Assembly: GCA_036260415.1 (NCBI GenBank)
Contig: DASZZX010000032.1
Span: forward strand, 1-48,138
Direction: 5' to 3'
Origin: DASZZX01 sp036260415
Lineage (GTDB): Bacteria > Actinomycetota > Nitriliruptoria > Nitriliruptorales > JAHWKO01
DNA length: 48,138 nucleotides
Of this stretch, positions 16,646-24,633 are shown piece after piece; positions within the stretch are counted from its first letter, which is position 1, and every line of letters starts with the position of its first letter. A program made the position numbers and the translations under genes. A model generated the notes under the pieces. The model was not told where the DNA came from, made no database searches, and saw only the letters and a program-made list of their open reading frames with translations.

Positions 16646-17458
16646 CTACCTCCCCGCGGCGGCCACCAACGGCAACGTGCGGTCGGGGAAGTCTGGACGG
16701 GTGCACCCGTTGCAGTCGCCGCCCACCACCGCGCAGCCACCGAGCCGATTGATCCAGCCGCGGTGGGGGACCGGGCAGGGTGCGGTGAGCGGCTCGGCCG
16801 GTTCGCGTCGCACGCCGTGGACCCTCGCCCGGCGCAGCGGCGTCTCCTCCGCGTACAGCCAGCGCGGCCGACCCAGTTCGTCGATGTCGAAGGGCACCAC
16901 CCCTTCGAGGTGAAGGACCAGGTACTGGACGGTCTCGAGGAAGGCGTCGCCGCTGGGCGCACACCCCGGCACGTTGACCACAGGGAGACCTGCGCGGCTG
17001 CGGAAGCCCGCGCCGAGCAGCGCCCCGACACCGGTCGCGCCGGTGACGCTGCCGGTCGCGGCCGGTATGCCCCCCCACGTGGCACACGTCCCGATGGCCA
17101 CCACGACCTCGGCGCCCGTCGAGAGGTCGCTCACCCACCGCTCGACCGTGACCGGCGCACCGTCGCGCTGGCCGAGACGGGAGAAGCTACCGGTGCCGGC
17201 ACGCGACTGGTCGAGCATCGAACCTTCGACCACCAGCAGGTAGGGGTCGATCTCTCCACGCCGTGCACGTTCGAGCCGTTCCACGTAGTCCCGTCCCGCC
17301 TCGAGCACGAGTTGCGGGTGGACGATCCGTATGTCGGACCTGCTGAGCGTGCCGGCCAGCAGCTCCTCGAGTCGAGGTGACGTCGCACCGAGCACGGACA
17401 TGGTGCAGCCGTCGCAGCCGCCTCCGTGCAGCCACACCACCGTCACCGCGTCGCTCAC
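16646..17458 (-). CDS. [NiFe] hydrogenase small subunit, shortened distal region
   Basis: A 270-residue iron-sulfur subunit that passes electrons from the NiFe site. The proximal [4Fe-4S] ligands are visible: Cys15 and Cys18 (GGGCDGCTMS), Cys125 (GTCATWGG) and Cys166 (GCAPSG). The region that normally holds the medial and distal clusters is compressed: after His214 only Cys228, Cys242, Cys249 and Cys252 (GGDCNGCTRPDFPD) remain, enough for at most one more cluster. There is no twin-arginine signal and no C-terminal anchor, so the enzyme should be cytoplasmic. The GTG at 17458 is chosen; a GTG at 17467 is the alternative, and no strong ribosome binding site is present. It is the first gene of the hydrogenase-kinase operon. 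Confidence 0.93.
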   Translation of the reverse strand: MSDAVTVVWLHGGGCDGCTMSVLGATSPRLEELLAGTLSRSDIRIVHPQLVLEAGRDYVERLERARRGEIDPYLLVVEGSMLDQSRAGTGSFSRLGQRDGAPVTVERWVSDLSTGAEVVVAIGTCATWGGIPAATGSVTGATGVGALLGAGFRSRAGLPVVNVPGCAPSGDAFLETVQYLVLHLEGVVPFDIDELGRPRWLYAEETPLRRARVHGVRREPAEPLTAPCPVPHRGWINRLGGCAVVGGDCNGCTRPDFPDRTLPLVAAAGR

Positions 17459-17623
17459 CCGCTGCACCCCCCCAGTCGGCCGGGGACCCCCGTTCGGGTG
17501 CCGTGACGGTAGGCGATGTCGAGGTGGGCCGCTCGCAGCGCTCGCGAGGGCCGTTCCCCCGCTGGTAGGTGCCCGCCGGGTCGCCGTGTGGGACCCTGTC
17601 GACAGCGAACAGGGAGCGAGCCG
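17459..17623. promoter_or_regulatory. Divergent intergenic region upstream of hydrogenase
   Basis: This 165-nt space separates the minus-strand hydrogenase operon from the plus-strand RemA-like gene and must hold promoters for both. I see no clear -35/-10 pair and no strong inverted repeat in it. AGGGAG at 17611-17616 serves the rightward gene. Confidence 0.5.
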
Positions 17624-17986
17624 GTGCGCATCCAACCGGGTCAGCTGATCGCCCTCGGCTACGGCAAGTACGTGCGGTCCGACGAGGTCGTGGCGATCGA
17701 ACCGATCGTCGAGGACCGTGGTCCTGGGCGGCGGACCGACGTCTGGGTCCGGGGGGTCCCGGAGCCGATCGTGGCCTCGCGGTCGGACGCCGCGATCGCC
17801 GACGACCTGGTCACACCGGCCGAGGAGGCTGCCAGGATGCAGCAGCTTCGCTCCATGCTGGCACGCGTGCTGGGGGCCCTCGACGGTGTGCCTCCGATGC
17901 TCCGCCGGCTGCTGGCGGACGAGACCGGTGTCGACGTCGCCGCGTTGGCGGCGGAGGGGCGGCGGGTCCTGGACCGCGCCGTCTGA
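17624..17986 (+). CDS. RemA/DUF370-like small protein
   Basis: A 120-residue protein. Its first half (IALGYGKYVRSDEVVAI, GRRTDVWV, IVASRSDAAIADDL) lines up by eye with RemA-type DUF370 proteins, in which INIGFGNIV...IIAI precedes GRRTRAVI and a serine-aspartate stretch. Known RemA proteins are ring-forming DNA-binding regulators of biofilm genes. The second half (about 65-120) is helical and not part of that family. The GTG at 17624 has AGGGAG at 7-nt spacing. It is divergent from the hydrogenase operon and could regulate it, which is inference from position and weak similarity. Confidence 0.6.
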   Translation: MRIQPGQLIALGYGKYVRSDEVVAIEPIVEDRGPGRRTDVWVRGVPEPIVASRSDAAIADDLVTPAEEAARMQQLRSMLARVLGALDGVPPMLRRLLADETGVDVAALAAEGRRVLDRAV

Positions 17987-18120
17987 GACGTCCACGGACG
18001 GTGGCGTCCGGGGCGGTGCCAGCCGCCAGGGGCGGGCGGTCGGGGCGGCGGTCGCAGACCGCTGGCAGCGGCGTCGCGGAGAGCTTCGTAGGATGCGGCG
18101 TCCCGTCCCGAGGAGCTTGC

Positions 18121-18483
18121 ATGAAGGTCGCCTACGTCCTCGCGAACCCCAGCGCCGCCGCCTACAAGGTGGGGCAGATGGTCCTGCCGCAGCTGGAGGA
18201 GGGTTCGCACGGTGCCGACGTCGTCGGCATGTTCTTCTTCGACGACAACAACTGGGTCCTGCGCGCGGGCGACCCGCTCGGCGAGCGTCTGGCTCGTCAG
18301 GCGACGGAACGCGGCATGCTGCTGATGATGTGTGACCAGTGCGCGCTCGCCCGCGGGCTGGCGGAGGGCGAGCCGGGGGACTGCAAGCCCATGAACGTGG
18401 TCGACGGTGTCACGGTGGGCTGCTTCCCGGACCTCTACGCGGCCCTCTCGACCGATCCCCCGGACCACGTCATCACGCTGTGA
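18121..18483 (+). CDS. DsrE-like protein with CxxC motif
   Basis: A 120-residue alpha/beta protein of the DsrE/DsrF type: KVAYVLANPSAAAYKVGQM at the N-terminus, VVGMFFFDDNNWVLR, then LLMMCDQCALARGL with a Cys-x2-Cys pair, a further Cys in GDCKPMN, and TVGCFPDLYAAL. Members of the fold carry persulfide sulfur or act in redox relays. The two neighbouring cysteines and two more distant ones fit a sulfur- or metal-handling role. The ATG at 18121 has GAGGAGC upstream. It lies 134 nt after the RemA-like gene on the same strand, next to the hydrogenase locus. Confidence 0.75.
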   Translation: MKVAYVLANPSAAAYKVGQMVLPQLEEGSHGADVVGMFFFDDNNWVLRAGDPLGERLARQATERGMLLMMCDQCALARGLAEGEPGDCKPMNVVDGVTVGCFPDLYAALSTDPPDHVITL

Positions 18484-18590
18484 CCGTCCGGGCACGACGG
18501 AGCCTCCGGTGGCCTGGCTTGCTGCACGCCGTCGGGTGAAACGCGACCGCGCCGCCGTCATCGACGCGCTGGCCGCCCCAGCGCGGGCCG

Positions 18591-19520
18591 TCAGCGGTGG
18601 AGAGCGAGCTCGGCGAGTGGCTCGCCGGCGTGCAGCCGGCGGACGACCTCCGCGAGCCGGCCCGCCAGGCTGATCACCTCCACGGTCAGCTCCCGAGGCT
18701 CGACCACCAGGCTGTCGGTCGTCCACAGGCGCCCGATCGGTACCTGCGACAGCCGTTCCTCGGCCGGCCCGACCAGCAGGCAGTGGGTCGCCGCCACCAT
18801 CACGGGCGCGGACGCGCCCGCGTCGAGCAGCACTCTGACGGCGGACGCGATCGTGCCCCCGGTGGCCACGATGTCGTCGATCACCACGGGCGTGCGGCCG
18901 GTGACGTCGCCGATCAGGCCGGTGGTCTGCACCTCGTCACCGGACACGCGCGTCTTGCGGACGATGGCCACCTCGAGACCCAGGTGTGCGGCGTACACCT
19001 CGGCGAGCTTCGCCGCGCCCAGGTCGGGGGCGACCAGCACGGCAGGCCCGTCGAGCGCTGCCGCCAGCGCCTCAGCCAGGTCGGGCACCGCGGTGGTGGT
19101 CTCCACCGGGACGCTGAAGATCGATTCGACGTCCGGGGTGTGAGGATCCACCACCACGATGCGGTGCACGTGCGACGCGCTCAGGAGGTCGGCGACCACG
19201 CGCAGCGCCACCGGTTCCCCCGGCGCGGTGCGCCGGTCCTGACGGGCGTACGCCAGGTAGGGGATCACGGCGTTGAGACGGGCGGCGCCCGCCCGGTACG
19301 CGGCGTCCGCCAGCAGGATCAGCTCCGCGAGGTGCTCCTGGACCGGCGGTCCGGTCGACTGCACCAGGTATACGTCCTCGTCACGGACGTCCCCGGACAG
19401 CTCGACGTGGATCTCGCCGTCCGGGAAGCGCGACAGCTCCCTCCGCAGCGGCTCGACACCGAGCTCGGCACCGATCTTCTCGGTGAGGCGCTGGGAAGCA
19501 CCTCCGCTGACCAGCTGCAT
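18591..19520 (-). CDS. prs: Ribose-phosphate pyrophosphokinase (PRPP synthetase)
   Basis: Makes 5-phosphoribosyl diphosphate from ribose 5-phosphate and ATP. The 309-residue protein has SRFPDGEIHVEL, the ATP-loop region PYLAYARQDRRTAPGEPVAL, VVDPHTPDVESIF, the ribose-phosphate-binding DLGAAK region and the PRPP motif VVIDDIVATGGTIAS. The regulatory-loop and DPHTPDVESIF segments differ from the usual bacterial class I enzyme (DLHAxQIQGFF) and recall archaeal or class III-type enzymes with APGEP-like loops. It could be a second, divergent prs copy. The ATG at 19520 is preceded by GAGGGTG. Confidence 0.9.
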   Translation of the reverse strand: MQLVSGGASQRLTEKIGAELGVEPLRRELSRFPDGEIHVELSGDVRDEDVYLVQSTGPPVQEHLAELILLADAAYRAGAARLNAVIPYLAYARQDRRTAPGEPVALRVVADLLSASHVHRIVVVDPHTPDVESIFSVPVETTTAVPDLAEALAAALDGPAVLVAPDLGAAKLAEVYAAHLGLEVAIVRKTRVSGDEVQTTGLIGDVTGRTPVVIDDIVATGGTIASAVRVLLDAGASAPVMVAATHCLLVGPAEERLSQVPIGRLWTTDSLVVEPRELTVEVISLAGRLAEVVRRLHAGEPLAELALHR

Positions 19521-19612
19521 GATGACACCCTCCCCCGGCAGCGAAGCATGCGCCCGGCCGGCCCGGAGGCGGCGACCGGTGCGACCGGCCGAGTCCGGTC
19601 CGCGCTCCGCTG

Positions 19613-20827
19613 CTAGCCCGCCCCTCCGGGGCGATCCACGGACCGGCCGGCACGCCAGACGCGGTGCGGTCGCAGCCCCCACGCCCAGCCGAAGGCGCCC
19701 TCGTGCTCGGCGTCCCACCACACCAGGTCCGCGCGTTGGCCGACGGCCACGGTGCCACGGTCGGGCAGGCGCAGGGAACGCGCCCCGCCGACCGTGGCCG
19801 CCCGCAGAGCCTCGTGGACCGACAGTCCCAGCCCGCCCACCGCCAGCGCCACCACCAGGCTCATGCTGGTGACCCCGCTGGTGCCGGGGTTGTGGTCGCT
19901 GCCGAGCGCGAGGGTGGTGCCGGCCGCGCGCAGGGCCGCCACGTCGGGTCGGGCGCCCATGGACAGCGCGGTGGCCGGGCACAGGGTGGCGACCACGCCG
20001 GCTGCGGCCAGGGCGGCGGCGTCGTCGCGGGTGCTGCGCAGCAGGTGGTCGGCCGACGCCGCCCCTAGCTCCGCGGCGAGCCGCGCCCCGCCCGTGCGGG
20101 CCAGTTCGTCGGCGTGGATCCGCGAGGTCAGCCCGGCAGCCGCGCCGGCCGTCAGGATGCGATGGGCCTGCCGCACCGAGAAGTAGCCGCGGTCGCAGAA
20201 CACGTCACATCCGTCGGCCCCCTCGGCGGCCGCGTCGCCGCTCCAGCCGGCGGCTCGCTCGGTGTAGCTGTCGGCGTCGCCGGCGGCCTCCGGCGGCACG
20301 GCGTGAGCGGCCAGGAAGGTGATGGACAGGTCGGGCAGCGCGGGGTTGCGTCGGAGGCGGTCCAGCAGCCGCACGTCGGCCAGCTCCCCGTCGCGCTCGA
20401 GGTGGTAGCCGGTCTTCGCCTCGACGGTGGTGGTGCCCTGCCACAGCCAGGACGCGAGCCGCCGTTGCACCAGCGTCTCCAGGTCGGCCGCGGCGGCCGT
20501 CCGCGTGGCCCGTACCGTCGCCCAGATGCCGGCGTCCGTTCCCAGATCGTCGTAGGCCCGGCCGGCGCTGCGGTCGGTGAACTCGGCGAACCGCTGCCCG
20601 GCGTAGACCGGGTGGGTGTGGGCGTCGATCAGGCCGGGGGTGACCAGCCCGCCGCCGACGTCCACCTCCTCGGCGACGCGGGCTCCGAGCCCCGTCGGTG
20701 GACGCTCGTGGTCGCCGCCGATCCAGACGATGCGGTCGCCCTCGACGCACAGTGCGGCGCCCACCCGCACCGGCGGGTCGACCGCCGTGATCAGCCGGCC
20801 GATGTTGCGTAGCAGGATCGCGGTCAC
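19613..20827 (-). CDS. hutI: Imidazolonepropionase
   Basis: Hydrolyses 4-imidazolone-5-propionate to N-formimino-L-glutamate, third step of histidine breakdown. The 404-residue amidohydrolase has the metal motif PGLIDAHTHPVYAG, the substrate loop EFTDRSAGRAYDDLG, SGYH-like KTGYHLERDGE, HADEL with metal His, LLRSTRDDAAALAAAG and the catalytic GSDHNPGT. The GTG at 20827 overlaps the stop of hutF (GTGA), so the two are translationally coupled. A long upstream extension in the same frame overlaps hutF and is not coding. Confidence 0.95.
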   Translation of the reverse strand: MTAILLRNIGRLITAVDPPVRVGAALCVEGDRIVWIGGDHERPPTGLGARVAEEVDVGGGLVTPGLIDAHTHPVYAGQRFAEFTDRSAGRAYDDLGTDAGIWATVRATRTAAAADLETLVQRRLASWLWQGTTTVEAKTGYHLERDGELADVRLLDRLRRNPALPDLSITFLAAHAVPPEAAGDADSYTERAAGWSGDAAAEGADGCDVFCDRGYFSVRQAHRILTAGAAAGLTSRIHADELARTGGARLAAELGAASADHLLRSTRDDAAALAAAGVVATLCPATALSMGARPDVAALRAAGTTLALGSDHNPGTSGVTSMSLVVALAVGGLGLSVHEALRAATVGGARSLRLPDRGTVAVGQRADLVWWDAEHEGAFGWAWGLRPHRVWRAGRSVDRPGGAG

Positions 20828-22194
20828 GCCCCGACCGCCCGTCCGATCGCCCGGTGCAGCTCCCCACGCACGTCCTCCACCAGCCGATGACGGCGGTCCT
20901 CGACCACCAGACGGCCGCCTACGACCACGTGGGTCACGTCGGCGGCGGTCGCAGCGAACACGACGAAGGCGGGGCCGTCCTGGCGTCGGAAGCCCGCCAG
21001 CCGCGGGGAGGCGAGGTCGACCGCGACCAGGTCGCAGAGCCGGCCACGGGCGAGCTCGCCACCGTCCCATCCCAGCGCCAGCATCCCGGCGCGGGTGGCC
21101 GCGTGCAGGAGCTGCTCGGGGCGGTGGCGGCCACGCTCCCCGCTCGCCAGCCGCTGGTTGAGCTCGACCGCCCGCGCCTCCTCGAACAGGTCCACCATGG
21201 CGTGGCTGTCCGACCCGACGCACAGTGGGCTGCCGGCCGCGTGCAGCGCCGCCGCCGGACCGACCCCGTCCCCGAGGGCCCGCTCGGTGGTGGGGCACAG
21301 GCATGCCGCGCTGCGGCTGGAGCCGAGCAGCCGGATGTCGTCGTCGGTGAGGTGGGTGGCGTGCACGGCGGTGGTGCGGGCGCCGAGCACGCCGCGCTCG
21401 GCCAGCAGCCCCGCGGGGGTGCGGCCGGTGGCGACCAGGCAGGCCGCGTTCTCGGCCGGTTGCTCCGAGACGTGCACGTGCAGGGGGGCGCCCCGGTCGG
21501 CCGCCCAGTCGCGCACCACCTCCATGGCGGTGGGATCGACCGCGCGCACCGAGTGGATCGCTGCGCCCAGCGCGACGTGACCGTCGGGGCGCCGGCTCGA
21601 GGCCCGTTCGGCCCAGCGCTGGACGTCGCCGTCGGCGAAGCGACGCTGTACCCCCTGCAGCGGCTGGTCGAACCCGCCTCGCAGGTAGCAGGTGTCGAGC
21701 AGGGTGACGCGGACCCCCGCATCGGCGGCCGCCTCGGCCAGGGCCGCCTGCATGACGTTGGCCTCGGCGTAGGGTCGCCCCGACGGCGCGTGGTGCAGGT
21801 AGTGGAACTCGCCGACCGTGGTAACCCCGGCCAGGGCCATCTCGCAGTAGGTGGCGCAGGCCAGGTCGCGGTAGTGGTCGGGGTCGAGACGGTCGGCCAG
21901 CGCGTACATCCGGTCACGCCAGGTCCAGAAGCTGCCGCCGCACGTCTCGACGCGGCCGCGCAGGGCGCGGTGGAAGGCGTGGCTGTGCGCGTTGGCGAGG
22001 CCAGGCAGGACCAGCCCCGGTAGGCGTGTGGCGCCGGGCGGTGGTGGGCGGTCCTCGCCCACCGCCGTGATGCGGTCCTCGGCCGTCTCGATCACCACAC
22101 GGTGAGCGACCCGTCCACCCGCCGGGTCGGGCAGCCATGCCAGGTCGGCGAACCACGCGCTCGCCCCTCGGCGGACGTCGCCGGGCTCAGCCAT
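20824..22194 (-). CDS. hutF: Formimidoylglutamate deiminase
   Basis: Converts N-formimino-L-glutamate to N-formyl-L-glutamate and ammonia, the branch of histidine breakdown that goes through hutG. The 456-residue amidohydrolase has metal motif GLANAHSHAFHRALRG, the HutF-type TWRDRMYALADRLDPD, GEFHYLHHAPSG, HVHVSEQPAEN with the metal histidine, ATHLTDDDI and the metal aspartate in CVGSDSHAMVDLFEE. It overlaps hutU by 8 nt upstream and hutI by 4 nt downstream. No hutG (deformylase) or hutH (histidase) gene is in the window, so the pathway must be completed elsewhere. Confidence 0.95.
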   Translation of the reverse strand: MAEPGDVRRGASAWFADLAWLPDPAGGRVAHRVVIETAEDRITAVGEDRPPPPGATRLPGLVLPGLANAHSHAFHRALRGRVETCGGSFWTWRDRMYALADRLDPDHYRDLACATYCEMALAGVTTVGEFHYLHHAPSGRPYAEANVMQAALAEAAADAGVRVTLLDTCYLRGGFDQPLQGVQRRFADGDVQRWAERASSRRPDGHVALGAAIHSVRAVDPTAMEVVRDWAADRGAPLHVHVSEQPAENAACLVATGRTPAGLLAERGVLGARTTAVHATHLTDDDIRLLGSSRSAACLCPTTERALGDGVGPAAALHAAGSPLCVGSDSHAMVDLFEEARAVELNQRLASGERGRHRPEQLLHAATRAGMLALGWDGGELARGRLCDLVAVDLASPRLAGFRRQDGPAFVVFAATAADVTHVVVGGRLVVEDRRHRLVEDVRGELHRAIGRAVGA

Positions 22195-23848
22195 CGTTCA
22201 GCATCGGGGAGGTCACGCCGCGCGAGCGGGCGACCTCGCGGGCGCGGTCGTAGCCGGCGTCGGCGTGGCGCAGCACGCCTGTGGCCGGGTCGTTGGTCAG
22301 TACCCGCTCGAGCTTGCGCTCCGCCAGCTCGGTGCCCTCGGCCACCGCGACCTGGCCGGCGTGGATCGCCTTGCCGATGCCCACACCCCCGCCGTGGTGG
22401 ACGCTCACCCACGACGCCCCCGACGAGGTCGCGACGAGGGCGTTCAGGATCGGCCAGTCGGCGATCGCGTCGGACCCGTCGAGCATCCCCTCCGTCTCGC
22501 GGTACGGCGACGCCACCGAGCCGGCGTCGAGGTGGTCGCGGCCGATCACGATCGGCGCGCCGACCTCGCCCGTGCGCACCAGGCGGTTGAAGGCCAGGCC
22601 CGCGCGGTGACGCTCGCCGTAGCCCAGCCAGCAGATCCGGGCCGGCAGGCCCTGGAAGGCCACGCGCTCGCCGGCCAGCTCCAGCCACCGGGCCAGCGCC
22701 CTGTCCTCGGGGAAGAGGTCGGCCACTACCCGGTCGGTGACGTGGATGTCGCGCTCGTCGCCCGACAGCGCCACCCAGCGGAAGGGTCCCTTGCCCTCGC
22801 AGAACAGCGGCCGGATGAACGCTGGCACGAACCCCGGGTAGGCGAAGGCGTCGGCGAACCCGCCCAGCTTGGCTTCCCCCCGCAGGTTGTTGCCGTAGTC
22901 GAACACCACCGCACCCGCCTTCTGGAACCCGACCATCGCCGCGCAGTGGGTCGCTATGGAGGCGCGCGCCCGCTGGACGTACCCCCTCGGGTCGCGGACG
23001 CGCAGCTCGGCGGCTTCGTGCAGGGTCAGGCCCGCCGGGACGTAGCCGTGGAGCGGGTCGTGGGCGGAGGTCTGGTCGGTGACGGCATCCACGTCCACAC
23101 CGCGGCGCAGCAGCTGGGGGAGCACCTCCGCGGCGTTGCCGACCACGCCGACCGACAGCGGCCGGCCCTGCCGCCTCGCCGTCAGGCTCAGGTCCACCGC
23201 GTCATCGAGGGAGTCCGCGACCTCGTCGAGGTAACCGGTCCGCACCCGACGTCGGACGCGCGCCGGATCAACCTCCACGCAGAGGACCACGCCCTCGTTC
23301 ATGGTCACGGCCAGAGGCTGCGCCCCGCCCATGCCCCCGAGGCCCGAGGTGAGGGTGAGCGTCCCTCGCAAGCTCTCGCCGAAGCGCTGGCGGGCGAGCG
23401 CGGCGAACGTCTCGTAGGTGCCCTGCAGGATCCCCTGGGTGCCGATGTAGATCCAGGAGCCGGCGGTCATCTGCCCGTACATCGTGAGGCCTGCTGCCTC
23501 GAGCTCCCAGAAGGTCTCCCAGTCCGCCCACTCCGGCACCAGGAGCGAGTTGGCCAGCAGCACCCGGGGCGCCCACTCGTGCGTGCGCAGGACCCCGACC
23601 GGCTTCCCGGACTGCACTAGCAAGGTCTCGTCGTCCTGCAGCGCCCGCAGCGAGCGGACGATCGCGTCGAAGGCCTCCCACGACCGCGCCGCCCGACCCG
23701 ACCCCCCGTAGACCACCAGGTCCTGTGGCCGCTCGGCGACCTCAGGGTCGAGGTTGTTCATCAGCATCCGCAGCGCGGCCTCCTGCGGCCAGCCGCGGCA
23801 GCTGCACACGCGGCCGCGCGGCGCCCTCACCTGTCGCACACCCGCCAT
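22187..23848 (-). CDS. hutU: Urocanate hydratase
   Basis: Hydrates urocanate to imidazolonepropionate using tightly bound NAD+ as electrophile. The 553-residue protein matches the family length. Landmarks are RGWPQEAALRMLMNNLDP, VVYGGSGRAARSWE, the NAD-binding TSGLGGMGGAQPLAVTMN, DQTSAHDPLHGYVPAG, DYGNNLRGEAKLGG, FIRPLFCEGKGPFRWVALSG (with the family Cys) and HHGGGVGIGKAIHAGQV. The ATG at 23848 gives the normal N-terminus (MAGVRQVRAPRG). It is the first gene of the hutU-hutF-hutI operon. No regulator (hutC-type) is adjacent. Confidence 0.97.
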   Translation of the reverse strand: MAGVRQVRAPRGRVCSCRGWPQEAALRMLMNNLDPEVAERPQDLVVYGGSGRAARSWEAFDAIVRSLRALQDDETLLVQSGKPVGVLRTHEWAPRVLLANSLLVPEWADWETFWELEAAGLTMYGQMTAGSWIYIGTQGILQGTYETFAALARQRFGESLRGTLTLTSGLGGMGGAQPLAVTMNEGVVLCVEVDPARVRRRVRTGYLDEVADSLDDAVDLSLTARRQGRPLSVGVVGNAAEVLPQLLRRGVDVDAVTDQTSAHDPLHGYVPAGLTLHEAAELRVRDPRGYVQRARASIATHCAAMVGFQKAGAVVFDYGNNLRGEAKLGGFADAFAYPGFVPAFIRPLFCEGKGPFRWVALSGDERDIHVTDRVVADLFPEDRALARWLELAGERVAFQGLPARICWLGYGERHRAGLAFNRLVRTGEVGAPIVIGRDHLDAGSVASPYRETEGMLDGSDAIADWPILNALVATSSGASWVSVHHGGGVGIGKAIHAGQVAVAEGTELAERKLERVLTNDPATGVLRHADAGYDRAREVARSRGVTSPMLNDG

Positions 23849-24039
23849 GGATCCTCGTGCATCGTCGCGTGCGCGTCCCAGGCAAGGCCGCATCCGGCCC
23901 GGCGTCATGCCGTATGCGCGGTCCGCGCGCACCCGTCGGGGACCTGGGTCACCGCTTCGGCCGGTGGCGAGCCGGGCGGGAAACGCGGTGCCACGCCGGC
24001 GCCCGACGGGTGGGCCGGACGGGCATCGGAGCCCGCGTG

Positions 24040-24576
24040 ATGACGCGGACCTGGCAGCATCTCGAGGTGCGTCCCCCCCCGGGCAACGACCAGATCAACC
24101 CTGCCCACACCACCATCGAGTTCATCGCCCGGCACCTGATGATCGCCAGGGTGCGCGGGCGGTTCACCGGCTTCTCGGGCCAGATCCACATCGACGACGA
24201 ACCCTCCCGCTCCTCCGTGGAGGTCAGCATCGACGCCGACACGATCGACACCGCCGAGGAGGACCGCGACACACACCTGCGTGCCCCGGACTTCCTCCAC
24301 GTGGAACGCTGGCCGAGCATCACCTTCCCCGACGGCGATCCCGAAGACGTCGAGGGACGGCGCTGGCGGGTGCTGGGCGAAACCGCCCGATCGTGCGTGT
24401 TGGAGGGCGCCGGTGACCGTGGTGACGCACGATCGAGTGGTGCCGGTAGTGGGAGTCTCGGACCCCGCGGATCGTGCGTGTTGGAGGGCGCCGGTGACTG
24501 TGGCGACGCACGATCGAGTGGCCGGTCGTGGGAGTCTCGGACCCCGCGGATCGTGCGTGTTGGAGGGCGCCGGTGA
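24040..24576 (+). pseudogene. yceI gene truncated by palindromic repeats
   Basis: Residues 1 to about 113 are a normal YceI-family N-terminus: HLEVRPPPG, INPAHTTIEFIARHLMIARV, RGRFTGFSGQIHIDD and EEDRDTHLRAPDFLHVERWP. Instead of the expected second half of the lipocalin-like beta barrel, the frame runs straight into the 46-nt palindromic repeats at 24389 and reads repeat-encoded nonsense (EGAGDRGDARSS twice) until a stop at 24576. YceI proteins bind isoprenoid lipids in a closed barrel, so this half-barrel should not fold. The missing 3' half is not found downstream. The ATG at 24040 is the likely start. Confidence 0.8.
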
Positions 24577-24594
24577 CCGTGGCGACGCACGATC
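24389..24594. repeat. Array of three 46-nt palindromic repeats
   Basis: Units lie at 24389-24434, 24470-24515 and 24549-24594. Each begins GATCGTGCGT and ends ACGCACGATC, giving a 10-bp outer stem; the interior holds GCCGGTGAC. The 35-nt and 33-nt spacers are nearly identical (gagtgg...gggagtctcggaccccgcg), so the true tandem unit is about 80 nt. The array fuses to the broken yceI on its left and ends 40 nt before the copA stop. Confidence 0.95.
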
Positions 24595-24633
24595 GAGTGG
24601 TGCCCGATGGCTCCCCGTTCCTCGCGTCGTCGG

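Noticed and set aside
19613..21304. Longer hutI product reading into hutF
   Set aside because: The extra N-terminal part is the antiphase shadow of hutF. The GTG at 20827 gives the correct enzyme start.
24389..24594. CRISPR-like array (three evenly spaced repeats)
   Set aside because: The repeats are long imperfect palindromes and the intervening sequences are nearly identical to each other, unlike CRISPR spacers. No cas gene is present.
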